Shown here: one piece after another, positions 8,209 to 14,786 of the stretch
Layout of the letters: each line of letters opens with the position of its first letter
Position numbering within the stretch: the stretch's first letter is position 1
Assembly: GCF_900168265.1 (NCBI RefSeq)
Contig: NZ_FVZF01000019.1
Coordinates: 1-64,000, forward strand
Direction: 5' to 3'
DNA length: 64,000 bases
Origin: Salegentibacter salarius
GTDB taxonomy: Bacteria > Bacteroidota > Bacteroidia > Flavobacteriales > Flavobacteriaceae
Notes under the pieces: model-generated
The model's database searches: none
What the model was told of the DNA's origin: nothing
The model's input: the letters and a program-made list of their open reading frames with translations, nothing else
Made by a program: the position numbers and the translations under genes

Positions 8209-8333
8209 GTAAGATCGTGATTGTGCCCCCAGAGAAAACAGCTGACCCGTTAAAATCCTGTTATTTCAAATTTTCTTAACGCCTTAAGCTTTTAATTACT
8301 CCCAACTTGCAATTCAACCAACAAAATAGAACT

Positions 8334-9062
8334 ATGAATTTGAATGATAAAGTAGCCGTGATAACCGGCGCGAGTAGCGGAATTGGAAAATCTATTGCCG
8401 AAGAACTTTCGAAAAAAGGCTGTAAAGTGGCACTTGCCAGCCGAAGTGTAGATAAATTAAAAGAAATTGGAAAAGGACTTAGTCAGAGTTTTGAAGTAGA
8501 ATTAGATGTTACCAGCGACAAAAGTGTTCATGAAGCTTTTGAGAAAATTTACGATCATTTTGGCCGCATAGATATTCTAGTGAATTCGGCCGGAGTAATG
8601 CCTCTCACCTATCTTAAAAATGAAAAGCTTGAAGACTGGCTGCAAACCATAGAGGTAAATGTAAAGGGAACGCTGCGCTGTATTCACGCCGTACTACCTG
8701 AAATGAAAAAACAAAACAGCGGCCATATTATTAATATTGCCTCTGTAGACGGAAAAGAGATCTTTGAAGGTGGTGCTGTTTACGGTGCTTCTAAAGCCGC
8801 AGTGATAGAACTTTCTAAAGCGATGCGTATGGAACTTTCTCCCGACTTTAATATTCGGGTAACTTCTATAGAACCCGGAACAGTAGAAACCAGCCTTAGA
8901 GAAGATATCTCTGACGAAGAATTATTAGAAGATAAAGATTACGGTGGTGATGAGCCTAAATTATCGCCTAAAAATATTGCAGATGCCGTGCTTTACGCTA
9001 CCACACAACCAGATAGTGTGAATGTGAATGAGTTGTTTATAAAACCTTCGGGGAAGAGTTAA
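8334..9062 (+). CDS. SDR family NAD(P)-dependent oxidoreductase
   Basis: A classical short-chain dehydrogenase of 242 residues. The cofactor loop TGASSGIG is near residues 11-18, NSAGVMP follows the central sheet, and the catalytic Tyr-Lys appear in YGASKAA. The layout resembles YdfG-like serine/hydroxy-acid dehydrogenases, but substrate cannot be read from sequence. Start chosen at 8334 (MNLNDKVAVITG) because the family begins directly before the first beta strand; an in-frame ATG at 8307 would add nine Gln/Asn-rich residues with no counterpart. The gene is isolated between the two GIY-YIG/repeat blocks, so operon context gives no clue. Confidence 0.9.
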   Translation: MNLNDKVAVITGASSGIGKSIAEELSKKGCKVALASRSVDKLKEIGKGLSQSFEVELDVTSDKSVHEAFEKIYDHFGRIDILVNSAGVMPLTYLKNEKLEDWLQTIEVNVKGTLRCIHAVLPEMKKQNSGHIINIASVDGKEIFEGGAVYGASKAAVIELSKAMRMELSPDFNIRVTSIEPGTVETSLREDISDEELLEDKDYGGDEPKLSPKNIADAVLYATTQPDSVNVNELFIKPSGKS

Positions 9063-9145
9063 AGACCCCTCCGGCCTGCGGCCACCTCCCCTTGTAAATT
9101 AAGAAAGGAGCTTTGGATAATTTGGATCAGGGTAATGTTTCCAAA

Positions 9146-9317
9146 CGTCTTCCTGACTAGATGCTTGGTGACGTAAACTTCATGACATGATCCCACGTCA
9201 TCCTGAATTTATTTCAGGATCTAAGATGAGCTTAATTACACAGTATGGGAGACTTCTTAGCATGTTATACCCCCGACCAAAAGTCGGGGCAGGCTCTGAA
9301 ACCAGTTCAGGCTGACG
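9146..9317. repeat. Palindromic repeat cluster between SDR and GIY-YIG copy 2
   Basis: It contains a degenerate plus-like copy ending GGTGACG near 9173, a clean minus copy 9196-9223 and a compound plus copy 9266-9317. The compound copy has an extra nested palindrome (CCCCGAC-caaaa-GTCGGGG then CAGGCT) inserted after its TATAC start. The 22 nt between 9173 and 9196 resemble the 22-nt spacer at 10001-10022 (shared TTCATGA and TGA), suggesting both pairs derive from one ancestral doublet. Confidence 0.8.
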
Positions 9318-9332
9318 TAAACATCTAACTCA

Positions 9333-9617
9333 CTACAACTCCTCATAAAGATCTTTCAGGTCTGGATTTATAGATTTTGCCAGGTCCCATTTCCATTCTT
9401 TATGCCAGTTTTTTAGTTGTTTCTCTCTGGCTATGGCTTGATGAATTTCTGAAAACTCCTCAAAATAAATTAAAAATTCAAGGTGATATTTTCTGGTAAA
9501 TGATGAACCTGTTTCGGTTTTATGCTCTGTGATTCGTTTTTTTAAATCAGAAGTTACACCTATATAAATCATTGTTCTGGTAGAATTGGAAAGTAGGTAT
9601 ATATAGCTCTTCTGCAT
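9333..9617 (-). CDS. GIY-YIG nuclease family protein, copy 2
   Basis: A 94-residue GIY-YIG domain protein that differs from copy 1 (7866-8150) at only 12 positions, mostly around residues 34-47 and 78-83; the YIGVTSDLKKRITEH and REKQLKNW motifs are unchanged. Start taken at 9617 (MQKSYIYLL) by comparison with copy 1; a longer frame to 9662 would extend into the upstream palindrome 9648-9674. Both genes carry the same kind of leader: palindrome, about 30 AT-rich nt with TATATTTA or similar, then ATG. The high identity of gene and leader points to recent duplication or independent insertion of a unit containing both. Function unknown beyond probable DNA cleavage. Confidence 0.9.
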   Translation of the reverse strand: MQKSYIYLLSNSTRTMIYIGVTSDLKKRITEHKTETGSSFTRKYHLEFLIYFEEFSEIHQAIAREKQLKNWHKEWKWDLAKSINPDLKDLYEEL

Positions 9618-9647
9618 TCTTAAATATAAAGAAACTTGAGATAAACT

Positions 9648-10127
9648 TATACCCTGAAACAAGTTAGAGTGACGAATTCAACGTCATCCTGAATTCATTT
9701 CAGGATCTAGGATGATTTTGAGTTCTCCACGACTTAGACCCCGAAATAAATTCGGGGTGACGAAAAATATGTCGTCCTGAACCTGCCCGTCCGTTCAGGT
9801 GGATTATTTCAGGATCTAGGATGAGTTTAAATACGTTTGATTATGGAACTTCCTAACATGTTATACCCCCTACCAAAAGTCGGGGCAGGCTCTGAACTAA
9901 GTTCAGGGTGACGAATTCAACGTCATCCTGAATTCATTTCAGGATCTATGGTGATTGAAGTTCTGAACAAGTTAGACCCTGAAACAAGTTCAGGGTGACG
10001 AACACTTCATGAATTGAACCCTCGTCATCCTGAATTTATTTCAGGATCAATCATGATTTTGATTTCTCCATAACTTAGACCCCCGATGATAAATCGGGGC
10101 AGGCTCCGAAATAAATTCGGGGTGACG
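9648..10127. repeat. Large alternating array of palindromic repeats
   Basis: Nine copies that strictly alternate in direction: plus 9648-9674, minus 9682-9709, plus 9735-9762, minus 9770-9818 (with an internal insert), plus 9862-9913 (nested palindrome), minus 9921-9948, plus 9973-10000, minus 10023-10050, plus 10076-10127 (nested palindrome). Plus-to-minus gaps are 7, 7, 7 and 22 nt. Minus-to-plus gaps are 24-25 or 43 nt, and gaps of the same length resemble one another. The 530-nt stretch between GIY-YIG copy 2 and rluD contains only this array. Confidence 0.9.
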
Positions 10128-10149
10128 TTAAAAAAGTAAAGGAGATGGT

Positions 10150-11196
10150 TTACAAAACCTCTTTCTGGTTTTTGGCGTAGTTGCGCCATTTCTCGATACA
10201 AGCCTGAATATCTTCAGGTATTTCGGTATTGAAACTCATTGCCTCGCCGGTTTTTGGATGAATAAACCCAAGGGTTTTAGCGTGTAATGCCTGGCGTGGT
10301 AAAATTTTAAAACAATTATCTACAAATTGTTTGTATTTAGTAAAAGTAGTTCCTTTAAGAATCTTTTCTCCTCCATAGCGTTCGTCGTTAAACAACGTAT
10401 GCCCAATATGTTTCATATGCACCCTAATCTGATGCGTTCTTCCGGTTTCCAATTTACAGGAAACCAGGGTTACATAACCAAAACGTTCTAAAACTTTGAA
10501 ATGGGTAACCGCAGGTTTTCCTTTTTCGGCGTCGTCGTCTTCATAAACCGTGTTTTGTAAACGGTTTTTTGGATGGCGGCCAATATTACCTTCTACTGTG
10601 CCTTCATCTTCTTCTACATTTCCCCAAACCAATGCTACATATTCACGCTCGCTGGTTTTATCAAAAAACTGTTTGGAGAGATGCGCCATAGCTTCTTCGG
10701 TCTTGGCGATCACTAAAAGTCCGCTGGTGTCTTTATCTATTCTGTGCACAAGCCCGGGGCGATCACTGGAGTTATTTGGGAGATTTTCAAAATGATAAAC
10801 CAGCGCATTTATAAGCGTTCCGCTATAATTACCGTGGCCAGGATGCACTACCATTCCTGCAGGTTTATTCACCACCAACAAAGTATCGTCTTCGTAAACT
10901 ATATCTAACGGAATATTCTCTGGTGTAAGTAAAAACTCATAAGGCGGATGCTCAAACATTACCTGCACCACATCGCCGGCCTTTACTTTGTAATTTTGTT
11001 TTACCTGCTCTTCGTTAACGTAGATATTACCGGTTTTCGCGGCTTTCTGGATTTTATTTCGGGTTGCGTTTTCAATAAAATTCATCAAGAATTTATCTAC
11101 CCGCAAAGGTTTTTGACCGGGACCGGCCTCAAATTTATGATGTTCGTATAAAGTCTCGTCCTGTTGCTCTACTTCGTTTTGTTCTTCTTCTTTCAT
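10150..11196 (-). CDS. rluD: RluA-family pseudouridine synthase (RluD type)
   Basis: A 348-residue enzyme that isomerises uridines to pseudouridine in 23S rRNA. An S4 RNA-binding domain occupies about residues 31-80 (LRVDKFLMNF start), followed by the RluA catalytic domain with HRIDKDTSGLL at 151-161, where D154 is the catalytic aspartate. ETGRTHQIRVHMKHIGHT is the second family signature. Its length and S4 domain fit RluD (helix 69 uridines) better than RluA or RluC, but the subtype is inferred. The start codon overlaps the stop of the PASTA gene by one base (TAATG), so the two are co-transcribed. Base composition is ordinary for the window. Confidence 0.92.
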   Translation of the reverse strand: MKEEEQNEVEQQDETLYEHHKFEAGPGQKPLRVDKFLMNFIENATRNKIQKAAKTGNIYVNEEQVKQNYKVKAGDVVQVMFEHPPYEFLLTPENIPLDIVYEDDTLLVVNKPAGMVVHPGHGNYSGTLINALVYHFENLPNNSSDRPGLVHRIDKDTSGLLVIAKTEEAMAHLSKQFFDKTSEREYVALVWGNVEEDEGTVEGNIGRHPKNRLQNTVYEDDDAEKGKPAVTHFKVLERFGYVTLVSCKLETGRTHQIRVHMKHIGHTLFNDERYGGEKILKGTTFTKYKQFVDNCFKILPRQALHAKTLGFIHPKTGEAMSFNTEIPEDIQACIEKWRNYAKNQKEVL

Positions 11197-11810
11197 TAAA
11201 GTTCAATTTCTTCCTCTTCAGGAGTTGTGGTATCCTGCTCTTCTTCATCCATTTGATACCTACCGGAACCGTCTCCCAATACCAAATCTATGGTAGATGT
11301 TTTCATGAGTTCGTCTCCGGGTTCCAGTTTTTTACCTTTGTGTCTTAACTCTAAAACAGCATCTTCAGCAATATCGGGTTTATAACTTACGTCTCCAATT
11401 TCAAAGCCTAAAGACCGTAAAGTAGGTTCGGCCTGTCTTCGGGTTCTTCTAATAAGATCAGGGATCATTACTTTTCTATAACCTGAGGGATTTAAAGTGA
11501 GGTAGATCTTACGGTTCTCTTTTACGAATTGTCCCGGCTCCGGTACCTGTTCAATTACCGAATAACGAGGAAAGTCGGGATTAAAATTTGCTGAATCCAG
11601 AATCTCAAATCTTAAATCTAAGGCTGCAAGTTTATCGTCCACTTCATCCAAAGATTGCTTAGACAGGTCTGGAACAGCGATACGCTGATCTTGATTTGTA
11701 GAGTAATCCAGCCATCTTAATGCTAAGAAAGCAATTACTACCACTAAAATGGCAGCAATGATAAGCTGAATTAAAAATGTTTTACTGAAAATAAATTTAA
11801 AGAATCCCAT
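11196..11810 (-). CDS. Membrane-anchored PASTA-domain protein
   Basis: About 204 residues: a short cytoplasmic start (MGFFKFIFSKTF), one membrane helix around 12-33 (LIQLIIAAILVVVIAFLALR), then two to three PASTA repeats (VPDLSKQSLDEV..., VMIPDLIRRTRRQA...) and an acidic C-terminal tail rich in Glu/Thr. PASTA domains bind peptidoglycan fragments, usually in Ser/Thr kinases or PBPs. Here there is no kinase or transpeptidase, as is typical for Bacteroidota, where this gene commonly accompanies rluD and ddl. Start set at 11810; an in-frame ATG at 11831 would add seven residues. It is probably a periplasm-facing cell-wall protein. Its precise role is not known. Confidence 0.85.
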   Translation of the reverse strand: MGFFKFIFSKTFLIQLIIAAILVVVIAFLALRWLDYSTNQDQRIAVPDLSKQSLDEVDDKLAALDLRFEILDSANFNPDFPRYSVIEQVPEPGQFVKENRKIYLTLNPSGYRKVMIPDLIRRTRRQAEPTLRSLGFEIGDVSYKPDIAEDAVLELRHKGKKLEPGDELMKTSTIDLVLGDGSGRYQMDEEEQDTTTPEEEEIEL

Positions 11811-12125
11811 ACATTTGTTTCTAAGCAGCAAAGATATAAAACCCCTGCTTTTGGTGGCAGATTGTTTGTAGATTTGTTGTGTCGGCTTTGCCGGTTTATT
11901 GTTTATTGTTTAAAGTCTATGGTTTACGCGTTATCCGGAGATAATAAAAAACTCTTTGCAAAACCCGTAAATCTTCATTTTTTCATTGAATGTTGATTTA
12001 TCCCAGGATAATTTAGCATATAGGTTTTAACGCATATTTCTGTTAAAATATTTTTATTAGACAATAAGCTTTATAATTATGTCGATATTATTGAAACAAT
12101 AAACTAAAAACGCCAAACTCCCCAG
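11811..12125. other. Intergenic region between divergent PASTA and ddl genes
   Basis: This 315-nt stretch separates two divergently transcribed cell-wall genes and must hold both promoters. I find no reading frame, RNA gene or palindromic repeat in it. AT content rises strongly from about 12000 to 12110. I could not pick a convincing -7 box. Confidence 0.5.
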
Positions 12126-13106
12126 ATGAAAAAAAAAATTGCCATCGCCATGGGCGGATATTCCAGTGAATATAGAATCTCTATCAACAGTGGAAATATG
12201 GTTTACAAACATTTAAACAGGGATTTATACGAACCTTACCGGGTTCATATTTTACAGAAAGAATGGTTTGTAGTGACTGATGATGATACGCCTTACCCGA
12301 TTAATAAAAATGATTTTACCGTAAAAATAGACGGAAAAACAATTTCTTTCGATTGTGTTTTTAATACTATTCACGGTACGCCGGGAGAAAACGGATTGCT
12401 ACAGGCATACCTGGAATTAGTGGGAATTCCGCAGACTACCTGTGGTTACTACCAGGCGGCATTAACTTTTAATAAGCGAGATCTTATAAGCGTTCTAAAG
12501 CCTTACGGAATAAAAACCGCGGTGAATTATTTTCTGAATAAAGAGGATAAAGTAAATGCTGAAGAAATAGTTGCCAAAGTTGGTTTGCCGTGTTTTGTAA
12601 AGGCTAATCGCGCCGGGAGCAGTTTTGGGATCACCAAAGTCAAGACGGAAGAAGAACTTATTCCTGCCACAAAAACCGCCTTTAAGGAAGACGACGAAGT
12701 GATTATTGAATCTTTTCTTGATGGCACCGAAGTTTCTGTTGGCGTGATCACTTATAAAGGAAAGGTAAAAGCGCTCCCGGTTACCGAGATTATTTCTGAA
12801 AATGAATTCTTTGATTACGAGGCCAAATATTTGGGAAAATCACAGGAGATCACACCGGCGAATATTTCTACGGAAAAAACCAGGCAGGTACAGGAGATCG
12901 CTAAACTGATCTATAAGAAACTAAAAATGCGAGGTTTTACCCGCTCTGAATTTATCTTTCATAACGGCGAACCCCATTTTATTGAAATGAATACCACCCC
13001 GGGATTAAGCCAGGCAAGTATTTTACCTCAACAGGCTGAAGCAGCCGGTATCACTTTAACCGAACTTTATGGCAGCGCGATTGAGACGGCATTGAAAGTC
13101 CCCTAG
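12126..13106 (+). CDS. ddl: D-alanine--D-alanine ligase
   Basis: A 326-residue ATP-grasp ligase that joins two D-alanines for the peptidoglycan stem peptide, in the cytoplasm. Features seen are MKKKIAIAMGGYSSEY at the N-terminus, NTIHGTPGENGLLQ in the first domain, CFVKANRAGSSFGITKV for ATP binding and FIEMNTTPGLSQASILPQQ carrying the Mg2+ ligands and the oxyanion-hole region. The GMTQHS-type sequence of the family appears here as GLSQAS, normal for many Bacteroidota. It is divergent from rluD/PASTA and is followed by a repeat-containing gap and then coaD, an arrangement common in Flavobacteriaceae. Assignment is firm. Confidence 0.95.
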   Translation: MKKKIAIAMGGYSSEYRISINSGNMVYKHLNRDLYEPYRVHILQKEWFVVTDDDTPYPINKNDFTVKIDGKTISFDCVFNTIHGTPGENGLLQAYLELVGIPQTTCGYYQAALTFNKRDLISVLKPYGIKTAVNYFLNKEDKVNAEEIVAKVGLPCFVKANRAGSSFGITKVKTEEELIPATKTAFKEDDEVIIESFLDGTEVSVGVITYKGKVKALPVTEIISENEFFDYEAKYLGKSQEITPANISTEKTRQVQEIAKLIYKKLKMRGFTRSEFIFHNGEPHFIEMNTTPGLSQASILPQQAEAAGITLTELYGSAIETALKVP

Positions 13107-13200
13107 CCCCCGAAGGGGGAATTCGAAAGGTTCTATAATTGAAAATTATAGGAATTTAATTCGGTGATTTTAAGCCATAGGTTTTCTGATTATACGTAAA

Positions 13201-13307
13201 CGTCATCCTGTCCCGAAGCTTCAGGATTATTTCAGAGCCTGCCCCGATTTTTATCGGGGATCTAAGCATCAAAACAAGTTAGAAGCTGAAACAAGTTCAG
13301 CTTGACG
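13201..13307. repeat. Palindromic repeat doublet between ddl and coaD
   Basis: A compound minus copy (13201-13264, with a nested palindrome GCCCCGAT-ttt-ATCGGGG near its right end and a further insert) and a plus copy (13280-13307, arms AGCTGAA/TTCAGCT), 15 nt apart. The doublet lies in a 462-nt gap between ddl and coaD; I see nothing else in that gap apart from AT-rich sequence and the coaD leader. Confidence 0.75.
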
Positions 13308-13568
13308 CAAAACATATTTTCAGTAAACATCATAGAGATTACTTCACTCCATTCATAATGACGTTCCCAGCTGAGACCTTCTTATTGTATCCCTTGACTA
13401 ATAGGCTATTTTGATTTTCACCCACATTTATTATTACTATATTTCTTTCAAATTTTGAAATGACTAAATTTAATTTCCCGCCGGAGTTTATACTGAGGAA
13501 TCGAAGTGCGGGAAAGACAAAAAAGTTTATGGTTTCCCGTCTTAACGGGAAAGACTAAGATATTTATT

Positions 13569-14024
13569 ATGAGAAAAGCAGTATTTCCGGGATCTTTTGA
13601 TCCTATTACTTTAGGCCATACCGATATTATTAAAAGAGCGCTTCCGCTTTTTGACGAAATTATCCTGGCTATTGGCACCAATTCTAATAAAAACTATATG
13701 TTTTCATTGGAGGAACGACTGCGATTTTTAAAGGAAAGTTTTAAAGAGGAGCCTAAAATAACAGTAACCACCTACAAAGGTCTAACGGTAGATTTTTGCA
13801 AAGAACAAAATGCCGGATTTTTATTACGCGGATTGCGAAATGCGCAAGATTTGGAGTTTGAAAAAGCTATTGGCCAGACCAATTATAAAATGAGCGGGAT
13901 AGACACCTTGTTTTTTATCACTTCTTCCGGGAAAAGTCATATTTCTTCTACGGTGGTTCGGGATGTGATTCGAAATAACGGGAATTATGAGTTTATGGTT
14001 CCAGATGTGGTAAGGAAAAATTAA
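13569..14024 (+). CDS. coaD: Pantetheine-phosphate adenylyltransferase
   Basis: A 151-residue nucleotidyltransferase that transfers AMP to 4'-phosphopantetheine, giving dephospho-CoA. The nucleotide-binding TLGH motif is at 14-17 within FPGSFDPITLGHTDI, and the C-terminal ISSTVVRDVI motif is present. The family length (about 155-165) fits. Start chosen at 13569 because the family begins MRKAVFPGSFD; a frame open from 13506 would add 21 residues that match nothing. Upstream sequence 13480-13560 holds two imperfect inverted GGGAAAGAC-type words. The toxin-antitoxin pair follows after 62 nt with its own apparent promoter. Confidence 0.95.
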   Translation: MRKAVFPGSFDPITLGHTDIIKRALPLFDEIILAIGTNSNKNYMFSLEERLRFLKESFKEEPKITVTTYKGLTVDFCKEQNAGFLLRGLRNAQDLEFEKAIGQTNYKMSGIDTLFFITSSGKSHISSTVVRDVIRNNGNYEFMVPDVVRKN

Positions 14025-14059
14025 CGCACTGAGCTTCAATTATCAAACTTTATTTTCAG

Positions 14060-14067
14060 TAAATTTG
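14060..14067 (+). promoter_or_regulatory. Putative -7 box of the toxin-antitoxin operon
   Basis: TAAATTTG matches the Bacteroidota -7 consensus TAnnTTTG and lies 20 nt before the antitoxin start. No clear -33 TTTG was identified. Confidence 0.4.
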
Positions 14068-14086
14068 CTTTTAGACTTATATAAAA

Positions 14087-14305
14087 ATGGATATTCAAAC
14101 CACTAAGCTTAAATTACTTAAGACCATTTTGGAAAATGAAAATTCAGAATTCATCCAAAAAGTTGCCGATTTTGTCCAAAAGGAGAAGCCGGATTTTTGG
14201 GAGGAATTAAACGAAAAGGAACAGGTAGAAATTAAGCAGGGAATTGAAGAGTTAGAAAAAGGAAAAAGAGTTTCCTATGAATCTTTCCTAAAGAAAATTT
14301 CCTGA
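14087..14305 (+). CDS. Putative antitoxin of a RelE/ParE-type module
   Basis: A 72-residue, strongly charged, helical protein (MDIQTTKLKLLKTILENENS start; EKEQVEIKQGIEELEKGKRV near the end). The C-terminal pattern 'I-x-Q-G-I-x-E-L-x-x-G-K-x-x-S/Y' followed by FLKK is one I associate with small antitoxins paired with RelE/ParE toxins in Bacteroidota. It overlaps the downstream toxin frame (TGATG at 14303-14307), the usual coupling of such pairs. Antitoxins of this type bind and block the toxin and often repress their own promoter. The frame is intact even though the toxin is interrupted. Family assignment is moderate. Confidence 0.75.
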   Translation: MDIQTTKLKLLKTILENENSEFIQKVADFVQKEKPDFWEELNEKEQVEIKQGIEELEKGKRVSYESFLKKIS

Positions 14306-14601
14306 TGAAAGTTTATCTTTCTGAGCTTGCTGAATCAAAGTTATTAGGTTTATCTGAATACTTAATAGAGAAATAGAATAGGCGAACCAGGGATAAATTC
14401 TTCGTAAAATTAACTAACAAAATAAATCAAATTTCATCCCAACCTTATAGTTGCCCAAAGTCAGAAAAGTTTAATGGACTATACAAATGCGTAGTCACAA
14501 ATCAAACTACTCTTTATTATCGAATTCAATCAGATGAGATTGAAATCATAACTGTTTTTGACACCAGACAGGATCCAGGGAAATTAAAAAAGGATTTATA
14601 A
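14305..14601 (+). pseudogene. RelE/ParE-type toxin interrupted by a TAG codon
   Basis: Reading from ATG 14305 gives MKVYLSELAESKLLGLSEYL then IEK, a TAG at codon 24 (14374-14376), then a continuous frame to TAA 14599-14601. The downstream part has the family ending: CPKSEKFNGLYKCVV, TTLYYRI, EIEIITVFDTRQDPGKL. The total would be 98 residues, normal for RelE/ParE toxins. At the stop position the family commonly has Trp (helix end ...E-x-W-s), so a single TGG-to-TAG change is the simplest explanation. An internal start would give only a truncated toxin. The toxin is probably inactive while the antitoxin remains. Confidence 0.85.
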
Positions 14602-14638
14602 GGACAAGAGAACTCTCTTCCTTGCTAGAAAATGTTAT

Positions 14639-14775
14639 CCGGCGTATCGAGAACAAATGACAGATGTAACTTTAAAGCACTTCTCGATACATCCCGATAC
14701 ATCGGAACACTCGAAGTGACTACAGCACATTTTTAAGAAAAGATCGCCGCGCTCATTTAGTCAGTTACGACGTCG
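14639..14775. repeat. Dispersed intergenic repeat, copy 2
   Basis: It contains ACTCGAAGTGAC (14709-14720) and AAAGATCGCCGCGCTC (14739-14754), as at 1-75. Before them is a tandem-like stretch TCTCGATACATC / CCGATACATC. It lies downstream of the toxin pseudogene and of the convergent TonB receptor gene, with no gene inside. Confidence 0.6.
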
Positions 14776-14786
14776 AATCTATTCTT

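Noticed and set aside
9648-10127. Regularly spaced repeats that might be a CRISPR array
   Set aside because: The units are palindromes in alternating orientation, the gaps vary from 7 to 43 nt and recur between pairs, and no cas gene is near.
12000-12110. A tRNA or small RNA gene before ddl
   Set aside because: No cloverleaf, no T-loop GGTTCGAAT-like sequence and no terminator could be found in this AT-rich stretch.
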